DNA from: Nitrososphaerales archaeon
Lineage (GTDB): Archaea > Thermoproteota > Nitrososphaeria > Nitrososphaerales > Nitrososphaeraceae
DNA: 6,520 bases
Direction of reading: 5' to 3'
Assembly: GCA_029237515.1 (NCBI GenBank)
Contig: JARBAV010000295.1
Span: forward strand, 1-6,520
Part shown: in pieces, positions 1 through 6,475 of the stretch
How the letters are laid out: each line of letters starts with the position of its first letter
How positions within the stretch are numbered: the first letter of the stretch is position 1
Notes under the pieces: generated by a model
What the model was told of the DNA's origin: nothing
Databases searched by the model: none
What the model saw: only the letters and a program-made list of their open reading frames with translations
Position numbers and translations under genes: made by a program

Positions 1-655
1 TAGCTTTTAGCGAGCTAAATTGATAGATCCCAGATATGATCAATAGGATTCCGTATATAGTATTTGTCGATAACTGCTCCATTTGCTGTTGCTGCTGTGA
101 ATTTAGAATATCATTTATTCCCAGTTGCGTTAATAATATGTCTAGGGCATAAGACCATCCAATAAGCAGAACTATCCCAATTATGGCCCAGATTGCAAGA
201 TATGAAAGTATGAAAATTACCATATAGTAAGTCTTGAGCCTGAACACATAGCTTAGATTATGGATCTTTCTACGTTTATTTTGATCTTTATTTGCCGAAC
301 CTGGTATGCTATTGTGATTCTTTTTATTACTATTGTTACCCGTATCGCTGTTGGTATTACCCTGTCCATGATATAACATCTGACTACTATCATGAGAATG
401 AAGATTACCTTTGCTGCCTTTACTACTACTATCAATGAGTCTATTGTAGAAAAGAACCATTGGTATTATAGCTGGGAACATCATAGCTGCCATACCCGCA
501 GTCCAAATTACTACAAATAAAGATAGTGCTACTGGATTATAGTAAACTGTCATCATAGCAGACATCATTGTATCATACTGCCAAATTGTTACAAACCAAG
601 CAAATACCGCTATTGATACTACAACAGTAATTATTAATAGAGAAGTAGTTTTCAT
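1..655 (-). CDS. DUF2182 family predicted metal-binding integral membrane protein (3' end outside window)
   Basis: This gene was read by translating the minus strand from the ATG at 653-655. It gives 218 codons with no stop before the window edge, so the C-terminus is missing. Hydrophobic segments lie near residues 5-25, 42-70, 143-168 and from 199 onward. The segment WTAGMAAMMFPAIIPM (51-66) carries the W..GM..MM.P pattern I associate with DUF2182, and the last visible residues YQFSSLKA match the family's conserved Y-Q-x-x-x-L-K block. Residues 73-135, between the second and third hydrophobic segments, form a polar low-complexity loop rich in Ser, Asn, His and Lys, which is unusual for the family. 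A run of five Gln occurs at 187-191. The family is thought to handle metal, possibly copper, at the membrane, but its function is not established. It lies 60 bases downstream of the DUF1326 gene on the same strand, an association seen in other genomes as far as I recall. No clear ribosome-binding site precedes the ATG. Confidence 0.85.
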   Translation of the reverse strand, partial: MKTTSLLIITVVVSIAVFAWFVTIWQYDTMMSAMMTVYYNPVALSLFVVIWTAGMAAMMFPAIIPMVLFYNRLIDSSSKGSKGNLHSHDSSQMLYHGQGNTNSDTGNNSNKKNHNSIPGSANKDQNKRRKIHNLSYVFRLKTYYMVIFILSYLAIWAIIGIVLLIGWSYALDILLTQLGINDILNSQQQQQMEQLSTNTIYGILLIISGIYQFSSLKA

Positions 656-715
656 AATGCTAATATTTGGATAATAAGTTGAGTATTCAATTTCTTTTAT
701 TGTTAGTTGTAGATT

Positions 716-1399
716 TCATGGTCCGCTCCATTCAAATGGAATATGTTTACTTGATCTACCTTTTCTTTTCCATTTGAAGCCTATTTTATCGGCTTCGTCA
801 GCAAGAGATATCCCCCAAGTTGCAACTCCTCCAGGCCCTACCTCACTGCCGGGGGGATTAATAGTTTGAACGCGTTTACCATGAGGAGTCGTAGGGCCAG
901 TCAATGCTTCAGCTTTTGCAAAAACTTTTCCTGGTATCTCTGCACTCCAATAGGATAAATCATCTGCCAACTCAAACTTAATAGGAGCATATTCAATCCC
1001 CCGAACCTCTCCAACAAGCTTTGAAAATTCAGCCATAAACCCACCAGCCTTTCCACTAAAAATCATGTTCAGTGCCTCTCTTTGCTTTTCATCTGCCTTC
1101 TCGTCAAAAAAAAGTGCAAGGTCCACTTTTGTTTTGCCATCGCCTGCCCAGATATTACCTTCGAAGCTTGTCACAAGTATTACATTCAAGTCATCAAGGG
1201 ATGTTTCACCATAATTGCCTTTTTTGATATTATACGCCAAAATGCCCTCGCATTCGCCGTATGTTGGTGTTTGGGCAAACTCACAAGGACATGGCATGCT
1301 GCACTTACAAACATCAAACCAATCACCTATAACTTTCCACTTTGGAATTTTGCCTATAGTAGAGGCTGCTGCAGCAGTAGTAGCTGTTGTCGCTGCCAT
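716..1399 (-). CDS. DUF1326 domain-containing protein
   Basis: This is a complete 227-residue protein. Residues 31-39 read CKCSMPCPC and are followed by PTYGEC (45-50), giving cysteines at 31, 33, 37, 39 and 50. This C-x-C-x3-C-P-C plus P-T-x-G-x-C arrangement is the hallmark of DUF1326, and the end (FEWSGP) also fits the family. The clustered cysteines suggest metal binding, but the biochemical role is unknown. No signal peptide or membrane segment is visible, so it is probably cytosolic. The N-terminus is a low-complexity Ala/Thr stretch (residues 2-14) preceding the domain. The start is the ATG at 1397-1399; AGGA sits only about 2 bases upstream, and a TATA-like box near 1441 would give a leader of roughly 15 bases. 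It probably forms a transcription unit with the DUF2182 gene 60 bases downstream. Family assignment is firm; function is open. Confidence 0.93.
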   Translation of the reverse strand: MAATTATTAAAASTIGKIPKWKVIGDWFDVCKCSMPCPCEFAQTPTYGECEGILAYNIKKGNYGETSLDDLNVILVTSFEGNIWAGDGKTKVDLALFFDEKADEKQREALNMIFSGKAGGFMAEFSKLVGEVRGIEYAPIKFELADDLSYWSAEIPGKVFAKAEALTGPTTPHGKRVQTINPPGSEVGPGGVATWGISLADEADKIGFKWKRKGRSSKHIPFEWSGP

Positions 1400-1436
1400 A
1401 TCCTATTTACTCAATAGTTCAAGTGCTATTTTAGCA

Positions 1437-1446
1437 TTAAATATTT
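1437..1446 (-). promoter_or_regulatory. TATA-like box upstream of the DUF1326/DUF2182 pair
   Basis: On the minus strand this reads AAATATTTAA. Archaeal transcription usually starts about 26 bases downstream of the TATA centre, placing the start near 1414-1415 and leaving a leader of about 15 bases before the ATG at 1399. The box and its spacing are seen; promoter activity is inferred. Confidence 0.4.
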
Positions 1447-1464
1447 AGTATGCCGAATTAATGA

Positions 1465-1495
1465 ATTGGATGAGCTTCTGATCAAATCATCCAAT
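1465..1495. repeat. 9-bp perfect inverted repeat in the gap before the DUF1326 gene
   Basis: ATTGGATGA (1465-1473) and TCATCCAAT (1487-1495) are perfect reverse complements separated by 13 bases. The dyad lies about 20 bases upstream (minus-strand sense) of the putative TATA box, where a regulator could bind. It also lies about 120 bases past the helicase stop codon, so a transcript hairpin is an alternative; however, no T-run follows it on either strand. A weaker dyad, ATTGAA/TTCAAT, sits at 1510-1532 in the same gap. Confidence 0.45.
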
Positions 1496-1612
1496 CTTGT
1501 CCTTTGTATATTGAATCGTCCAAATGTTCAATCCTTCTTCTTCCTAAATAACTAGCAATTAGGTGATGATTTTAGAACATGTTTCATAAGAATTTCCAGC
1601 TTTGAAGTGAAA

Positions 1613-3634
1613 TTATGACAGATTATAATTTTTGATTGCATTGAGAAACCAACCGGGCAAGATATCTCTATTCTTTCTTAAAAAATACTGAAATGCTGAA
1701 TCTAAAATGTATGTCCTTGCCCAATCATCTTTAGACCTAACAGATCTACCATAAGCCTGGACAAGTTTTAAACCTGTCTGCCAGTAATACCATTCAGGAA
1801 CTTTATTCCTTTTCGCGTTTATCCACCTATCACTTTTATTAGGATAAGGGACTTTGGTTATTATTTGAAATCTCGATAGATCCTCTTTTAGGTCTAGCCC
1901 AGTGTGTAATGACGGGGAAATAAGGACCGTTGGCTTTTTGGCATAAAAGTGTTCTTGGACGACTTCTTCTCTCTGTATTTCTGGATCAGTTACAATGAGT
2001 CTTCTAGCATTATACTTGGAAATATTATCTTTGATAAAATTAAGTTGCTCATAAGAGGTAGTGTGAATTATTCCCTTATGTTTATTGTGTATTGTCATCA
2101 AATTATCAATTGCACTTGTAATAGCTGATTTGGTTTCTTGTAATTGCAGATTGTTGTAGTTGAGATACGCCACATTCATAGGATATATAGGTCTGTTTTC
2201 TACTGGAAAGTCTGATGGAACCTGTATGAATTTTACTTCATCATTTTCAGGGGAGATTCCAATATTTCTGCAAAAGGTATTGTAATTTAGTATTGTAGCA
2301 CTCATGATGATTGTCCTTGAGCACTTGTCAAATACAGCTTTACAGTACTTTGAAATATCTAATGGTTTAAATTCAACTTTTACCACTTCATAGTTCTCCT
2401 TTATTACGTCTGACACTATCCAATTTTCCGGATCTGATATGATATTGTTTATTGTGCGCGTTAGTCTTTCGGTATCTCTAATGGCATCAGCAGCAACTTC
2501 ATCCGTTAATACATTATTTACGTGAACAGAAAGATCTTCATAATGCCTAGAAATTTGTTCATCACTTTCAAATAAATTCGATGAAGATACTATTCTATTA
2601 TTATTCTCATTTGATTTCCTTTTCTTGTTTGTAGACCACCCATACTTGACTTTGCGTTCAATGGCCATGGATTCGGCTACTGAGCTATTACCGAGAAGAT
2701 TGAGCATCTTTGTTTCAAGCTCTATCAAGAAATCAATCCATCTCTTGATATCATCAAAACCGAAGTCAACGATTTTTAGATCAGAAACATATCTCTTCCA
2801 TCTCCTCTTTGAAATTGTCAGTCCTCTAAACTTTACAAGTTCTGTCTCTAATAGGTGTCCTTCATCTAGTACGAGTAATTCTCTTGAAAGCAGATTTTTC
2901 TTGCTTGGAAGTAGTGCCAAAAAGCTAGAATAGTTGAATATGGAATGGCTAGCACTTAAAGCAATGTTTAATTGATCGAAATATGGACATGCTCGCCAAT
3001 CTGTAACTGGAGAATCTCCTGTGTTAAAGTTTTTTAGGTGAAGCCATGTCGAATAATTATTTCTATAATTCTTAATATTTACTAGGGGAATGAACACTGA
3101 TTCGTTTTTTGTGCCTTTTTTGATCACAGTATAATCCTTCTGAAAAGTTCTGTATTTGCAACCATTATCTCTAAAAGCTTCATCAGTCATGCAAGGCCCG
3201 TACTCGACAGTAGTGTGTTTGCACTCGCTAATAACCAGATCTTCTACTTCTTTCAGCGATTTACTTTGACGTGGTCCTGCGGGTGAAAAGCAGATCTTAC
3301 ATCTATATTTACCCTCCCTTATGAAATCTTCCTTTACCAAACAAGGGAAGTTACTTTTGCCCTTGGCTACCTTTAGGTATGAAAAATCATTAGCATACTG
3401 GCTTTGCAAATCCTTTGTTGAAGTACATATATAGCTTGTTCCCAAAGTGAGTGCGAAAGAAACAGCCAGAGGGCTTTTTCCAAATCCAGTTGGTGCTTCA
3501 AGAATTATTCGTTTATAACCTGAATTAAAAGCATCACAGATCTCCTTGAGAATGTGATCTTGTCTTTGTCTTTTTTGCGGGAAAGGGAAATTCTTAGACA
3601 CTTGGAATGTGCTTATTGATTGTGCTTTATTCAT
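1613..3634 (-). CDS. XPD/Rad3-like (DinG-related) superfamily 2 DNA helicase with iron-sulfur cluster domain
   Basis: This 673-residue protein has the full motif set of an ATP-dependent 5'-3' helicase of the XPD/DinG group. Motif I is EAPTGFGKS (46-54), with GFGKS where GTGKT is usual. Motif Ia is near TSTKDLQSQY (71-80) and motif II is DEGH (257-260) instead of DEAH. SAT lies at 445-447, motif V near SPSLHTGLDL (573-582), and motif VI is QAYGRSVRS (626-634), followed by DD. Cysteines 98, 112 and 115 have the C-x13-C-x2-C spacing of the XPD 4Fe-4S cluster, and C216 in ACPYF matches the fourth ligand. About 100 residues separate C115 from C216, far more than in typical XPD, and this stretch holds extra cysteines 138, 148 and 159. 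The likely role is DNA unwinding in repair or recombination. The start is the ATG at 3632-3634. It is divergent from the secreted-protein gene. It is not necessarily the orthologue of the main archaeal XPD. Confidence 0.9.
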   Translation of the reverse strand: MNKAQSISTFQVSKNFPFPQKRQRQDHILKEICDAFNSGYKRIILEAPTGFGKSPLAVSFALTLGTSYICTSTKDLQSQYANDFSYLKVAKGKSNFPCLVKEDFIREGKYRCKICFSPAGPRQSKSLKEVEDLVISECKHTTVEYGPCMTDEAFRDNGCKYRTFQKDYTVIKKGTKNESVFIPLVNIKNYRNNYSTWLHLKNFNTGDSPVTDWRACPYFDQLNIALSASHSIFNYSSFLALLPSKKNLLSRELLVLDEGHLLETELVKFRGLTISKRRWKRYVSDLKIVDFGFDDIKRWIDFLIELETKMLNLLGNSSVAESMAIERKVKYGWSTNKKRKSNENNNRIVSSSNLFESDEQISRHYEDLSVHVNNVLTDEVAADAIRDTERLTRTINNIISDPENWIVSDVIKENYEVVKVEFKPLDISKYCKAVFDKCSRTIIMSATILNYNTFCRNIGISPENDEVKFIQVPSDFPVENRPIYPMNVAYLNYNNLQLQETKSAITSAIDNLMTIHNKHKGIIHTTSYEQLNFIKDNISKYNARRLIVTDPEIQREEVVQEHFYAKKPTVLISPSLHTGLDLKEDLSRFQIITKVPYPNKSDRWINAKRNKVPEWYYWQTGLKLVQAYGRSVRSKDDWARTYILDSAFQYFLRKNRDILPGWFLNAIKNYNLS

Positions 3635-3645
3635 ATTAGAACGCC

Positions 3646-3660
3646 GATGATTATATCATC
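3646..3660. repeat. Short inverted repeat next to the helicase start
   Basis: GATGAT (3646-3651) and ATCATC (3655-3660) form a perfect 6-bp dyad around TAT. It lies 12-26 bases upstream of the helicase ATG, where a repressor could act on the promoter. The local sequence is a simple ATC/AT mix, so chance is a real possibility. Confidence 0.25.
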
Positions 3661-3685
3661 ATATCATTATACTAGGTTAATTTAT

Positions 3686-3692
3686 CTTTATA
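3686..3692 (-). promoter_or_regulatory. Possible TATA box for the helicase gene
   Basis: The minus strand reads TATAAAG here, which would place transcription start near 3663 and give a leader of about 29 bases. A second candidate, GTATAATG (minus) at about 3666-3673, would give a leader of under 12 bases. The sequence does not decide between them. Confidence 0.3.
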
Positions 3693-3786
3693 TTCATGTT
3701 TCACTGCCTTCACTGTAACTAACAGGTCTATAGCCTAACTACATTCTTGTGTTTTTGAGGTAAATTTTACAAAGACAACAAACATC

Positions 3787-3794
3787 TTATATAC
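3787..3794 (+). promoter_or_regulatory. TATA box for the secreted-protein gene (leaderless layout)
   Basis: TTATATAC is centred near 3790, about 27-30 bases before TTG 3817 and ATG 3820. At the usual archaeal spacing, transcription would start at or within a few bases of the start codon, so the mRNA is probably leaderless. This agrees with the absence of a ribosome-binding site there. Confidence 0.5.
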
Positions 3795-3819
3795 TTCATT
3801 ACGATTTTAGGTATCATTG

Positions 3820-4323
3820 ATGAATAAGAATAGATTCACTATCAGTAATACAGCAAGAATTGCAGTCATGTTATTACTAATTGGAGGAATAGGATCGACT
3901 TCTATTCTTTTTAGTTCCGCACATGCTCAGACCATAACATTAGGAGAACCAATTTTTGTAGAAAAGGGAGCGGATACAGTTCAGAGAGAAATTGGTCCAA
4001 ACAGAACACAATTCACTTATACTTCTAATGGAACGATGAATGGTAATATAGAATACTATAAAACAGGGGAATTTGTCAGTGTCACCACAGGTAACAATCA
4101 GACATTTGATCAAGGGAAAGGAATATTAACGACCAAGGATGGCAGTGAAACGGCAAATTATACGTTCATAGAAGTGGGAAATGGTACGGGATATCTAGGG
4201 GCTTCAGCATATAACACAAATTCCACAGGAAAACTATCCATTTTGGATAATGTGCTAGTTGTCTATAAAATTGGAGAAGATGAGAGTGGAAATTATGCGG
4301 ATAAACAATGGCTTTGGAAGTAG
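3820..4323 (+). CDS. Exported protein of unknown function with multiple N-glycosylation sequons
   Basis: This 167-residue protein starts at the ATG at 3820; a TTG at 3817 would add one residue. It has a classical signal peptide: basic residues at 3-13, a hydrophobic core at about 14-31 (IAVMLLLIGGIG and following), and a probable cleavage site after AHA (35-37) before QTIT. The mature part of about 130 residues is polar and probably beta-rich, with no second membrane segment and no cysteine, so it should be released or bound to the cell surface. Six N-x-S/T sequons occur at N61, N70, N93, N113, N121 and N134, consistent with N-glycosylation in archaea. The end (WLWK) follows a Gly/Asp-rich turn region. 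I do not recognise a characterised family. Signal peptide and promoter make the gene itself convincing. It stands alone, divergent from the helicase. Confidence 0.85.
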   Translation: MNKNRFTISNTARIAVMLLLIGGIGSTSILFSSAHAQTITLGEPIFVEKGADTVQREIGPNRTQFTYTSNGTMNGNIEYYKTGEFVSVTTGNNQTFDQGKGILTTKDGSETANYTFIEVGNGTGYLGASAYNTNSTGKLSILDNVLVVYKIGEDESGNYADKQWLWK

Positions 4324-4661
4324 ATGTATGATAATTCACCGGTGTTAGCCAGTTGAGCAGATCGGTACACAAGTATTAGAATAAGTGATTTACCGAAATA
4401 GCTATGATGTCTGATTAACAAAACCGCATGTTTGACAGCTAGAAAATTCTATTTGCATAAATGCTAATTACTACATTAGAATTAAGCTTTAGACCATTTG
4501 TTACTTGATGTATCTAGAACACTGGAAAATTACTCAAATGGACGGTTAGAATATTCTCACGATTTTATACTGTATATTATATATTGTGACAAAAATTTGG
4601 ATATTTAAATATTTATTTAACGATTAGGTTTATTTACTTGTAATGTGTAATAATAAGAGAA
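4324..4661. other. AT-rich intergenic stretch without a recognisable gene
   Basis: No credible coding region was found on either strand. Visible structures are an 8-bp palindrome CACCGGTG (4337-4344) just after the secreted-protein stop, a perfect hairpin GCAT-AA-ATGC (4455-4464), and a 7-bp dyad AATTCTA/TAGAATT (4445-4451 and 4477-4483) around it. The last 120 bases or so are extremely AT-rich (about 22% GC by hand count) with several TATA-like runs, which fits a promoter region for the RNA candidate starting near 4662. Confidence 0.6.
4601..4637 (+). promoter_or_regulatory. Candidate promoter of the structured RNA
   Basis: Two TATA-like runs are present: ATATTTAAATATTTATTTAA (4601-4620) and TTTATTTAC (4629-4637). 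The second is centred about 29 bases before 4662, close to the spacing expected if the RNA starts near its end-closing helix. The first would give a start near 4635. Which one is used cannot be told from the sequence. Confidence 0.35.
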
Positions 4662-4887
4662 GATCGGTTAGCCGAAAAAGTAGGTCGACGTCGTTCTGGA
4701 GGATCGTATAAGTTAAGGCTTGTGCGTACTTCGGAAATGATGTATGCTGTCATATGTAGTAGGTTGGCCATCCCTTTAACAAGGATGGAAGTATAGGCAT
4801 AGGATAGTATGGGAAAACCACAGGACTACAGTATAGCCTATCAAAGTAGTCTTGCAGGAGAACCACGCCTTCGAATGCTAATCGGTC
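4662..4887 (+). ncRNA. Unidentified structured non-coding RNA (candidate)
   Basis: This is a GC-richer island (about 45% by hand count) between flanks of about 22-30%. Its ends pair: GATCGGTTAGC (4662-4672) with GCTAATCGGTC (4877-4887), 11 bp including two G-U pairs. Internal helices are 4715-4719 with 4867-4871 (AAGGC/GCCTT), a hairpin 4724-4729/4742-4747, a hairpin 4768-4776/4781-4788 with loop TAAC, and a 9-bp hairpin 4821-4829/4846-4854. The 16-base loop of the last holds GCCTAT, complementary to ATAGGC at 4793-4798, suggesting a pseudoknot. All G-U pairs in the end helix and the 4724 and 4821 hairpins become A-C mismatches on the minus strand, so the RNA reads plus. A T-rich tract follows. 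Length and closed ends recall archaeal SRP or RNase P RNA, but the SRP helix 8 motif and the RNase P GGAGGAAAGUCC and ACAGAAA blocks are not seen. AAGTTAAG (4710-4717) resembles 5S rRNA, but the rest does not. Exact ends are estimated. Confidence 0.6.
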
Positions 4888-4888
4888 G

Positions 4889-4909
4889 ATCTATTTTATT
4901 TATTTTTGA
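4889..4909 (+). terminator. T-rich terminator after the structured RNA
   Basis: Immediately after the 3' strand of the end-closing helix, the plus strand becomes T-rich, with runs of four, three and five T interrupted by single A residues. Archaeal RNA polymerase terminates at such U-tracts, so this plausibly sets the 3' end of the RNA within a few bases of 4900. Confidence 0.5.
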
Positions 4910-5059
4910 TTGAATAGATACAACACATTCGCAGATGGTAATTGTGCCTCTGTTTCACTTCACTTAGAGCACCTTACTAATTCCTGAAACTGATGATGTT
5001 TTTTAAAGATGTCTATCACAGTTTTCCCACAGGTGATTCAAGTTAACAACGACATCATT

Positions 5060-6475
5060 CTAATTATTTTCATCATCACCATTTTCATCGCCGTCACTTA
5101 CTGACTCTTCTTCCTCATCCTGTTCCTGTTCATCTACTGCAGGTAAAGGCGTTTCTGTTGTTTCCTCAGTTCCTACCGTCGGCAATGAAGATAGTACTGA
5201 GGAAGGCACTATTCTATAAATAATCCCATCATCGTATGACAGCACATAGAGATACCCATCTGGTCCAGTTTCTAAATCTGTAATAGCTCCAAATCCATTA
5301 CCGAAGGTTACGGAAGATTGCTCCTCTTCATTATCTATAAATGAATCAGGTACGTTATCAAGAGCAAGAGAACTTCTATCGGGACTTACTGTAAAATAGT
5401 AGAGATTTCCGTAATTGTTATCTCCTACAAATACATTATTGGAATAGCTCTCTCCTAAACTTGATGATTCCAAGAATTCTATGTCAGTTACAGCAACGGG
5501 GTCCAACCATGTTAAGATTGGATCTGCATAGTGAGATCCGGGAAAGCTAACTAGGTCACTTTCTGTGTTTCCAGAAACTGAAATTGGACCCATAACGGTT
5601 TGCCAACCACTGTTAAATCCTGGTTTTACCAAGTTTATCTCATCATTTGATGCTGGGCCATTTTCAGTATCCCAAACATTTTTTGAGACAGGATCAAATG
5701 TAAGTCCAAAACTATTTCTTATTCCGTACGCATAGTATTTACTCAACGGATTATTTGGATCCGTGGATAAAGGATTATCTGGTGCAGGTGTTCCATCATC
5801 AGGATTTACTCTGAAAATTATGCCAGTATCGTCAGGATCGGGACCATCAGGAAAATTCTGAAGTTTGCCATCATGATTTAAATCTCCTATGATTCCGTAT
5901 AGGTAATTGTCAGGACCTATCATAATCTTCCCGCCATTATGGTTAGGACCAGGTATTGCGGGAAGATCTACTAATAGAGTTGGGTTATCAAGTGTCTGAC
6001 CGTTCCAATTGTATTTGTAAACTCTGTTTCTTATTTCACCCCCGACTCCTGACTCGGTGTAGTACAGAAAAACAGTTTGGGCACTAGCATTTTGACCAGC
6101 ACTAGAACTAGTTCCACCACCGCCGTTCATAACTGCTATTCCAAGTAGGCCACGTTCGCGTTCCGTGTCAACCGGTACTTGTAATACTGGTTCAGGTGCA
6201 AGTTCTCCATTTGAAATGAGTCTGACTTGGCCATCTTTTTCCAACACTAGGACATTTTCGCTATCCAAGAATGCCATGCTTGTGGGTGAACTCAACCCTT
6301 CCACAAATGACTCAACACCCAAATTTGGGTCAATAACAGATTGTGCTGATGCATTGTTTGGTTCGTATTGTAACTGTAAGAGTGCGAAAATCAAACAAGT
6401 CAAAACAACAACAGACACCCTTAGGGACATTAGTATAGCTATGGAAATTCGACCAACTTGTCCACTTACTTTCAT
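5060..6475 (-). CDS. Exported PQQ-dependent glucose/sorbosone dehydrogenase-like beta-propeller protein
   Basis: This protein has 471 residues from the ATG at 6473-6475. An in-frame TTG at 6484 would give 474 and has an AGAGGA ribosome-binding-like sequence 7 bases before it, so it is a real alternative. Numbering here uses the TTG start. A signal peptide or anchor spans about 12-40, with probable cleavage after ASA (45-47). The rest matches the GSDH six-bladed propeller: GLSSPTSMAFL (63-73), RGLLGIAV (111-118), GPNHNGGKI (179-187) with H182 in the place of the catalytic base, GIRNSFGL (254-261) with R256-N257 in the PQQ-contact position, NDEINLVKPGFNSGW (280-294), and GPDGYLYVLSYDDG (407-420). 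The family oxidises sugar aldoses to lactones outside the membrane using PQQ and calcium; the substrate here is unknown. After the domain, residues 439-474 form a very acidic Glu/Asp-rich tail with no membrane anchor. Confidence 0.92.
   Translation of the reverse strand: MKVSGQVGRISIAILMSLRVSVVVLTCLIFALLQLQYEPNNASAQSVIDPNLGVESFVEGLSSPTSMAFLDSENVLVLEKDGQVRLISNGELAPEPVLQVPVDTERERGLLGIAVMNGGGGTSSSAGQNASAQTVFLYYTESGVGGEIRNRVYKYNWNGQTLDNPTLLVDLPAIPGPNHNGGKIMIGPDNYLYGIIGDLNHDGKLQNFPDGPDPDDTGIIFRVNPDDGTPAPDNPLSTDPNNPLSKYYAYGIRNSFGLTFDPVSKNVWDTENGPASNDEINLVKPGFNSGWQTVMGPISVSGNTESDLVSFPGSHYADPILTWLDPVAVTDIEFLESSSLGESYSNNVFVGDNNYGNLYYFTVSPDRSSLALDNVPDSFIDNEEEQSSVTFGNGFGAITDLETGPDGYLYVLSYDDGIIYRIVPSSVLSSLPTVGTEETTETPLPAVDEQEQDEEEESVSDGDENGDDENN

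Noticed and set aside
253..435. A 60-codon minus-strand open frame
   Set aside because: It is a shifted frame inside the DUF2182 gene, whose own frame carries the family motifs.
1082..1448. Two plus-strand open frames of 111 and 77 codons across the DUF1326 gene
   Set aside because: They lie antisense to a gene with clear family motifs, and their translations show no recognisable domain.
1563..1569. GTGATGA resembling a C box of a C/D guide RNA
   Set aside because: No D box (CTGA) follows at the expected distance, and no terminal stem is visible.
4710..4717. AAGTTAAG, as found in 5S rRNA
   Set aside because: The surrounding conserved 5S blocks are missing and the closed structure is about 226 bases, not about 120. 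The octamer alone is probably chance.
4644..4796. A plus-strand frame without stops for about 50 codons across the RNA candidate, including two adjacent ATGs at 4737-4742
   Set aside because: There is no start codon before 4737, so only a 19-residue peptide could be made. The frame crosses conserved-looking helices and has no ribosome-binding site. The RNA explanation fits better.
4984..4996. CTGA followed by TGATGA, resembling D' and C' boxes of a C/D guide RNA
   Set aside because: No upstream C box or downstream D box at suitable spacing was found.
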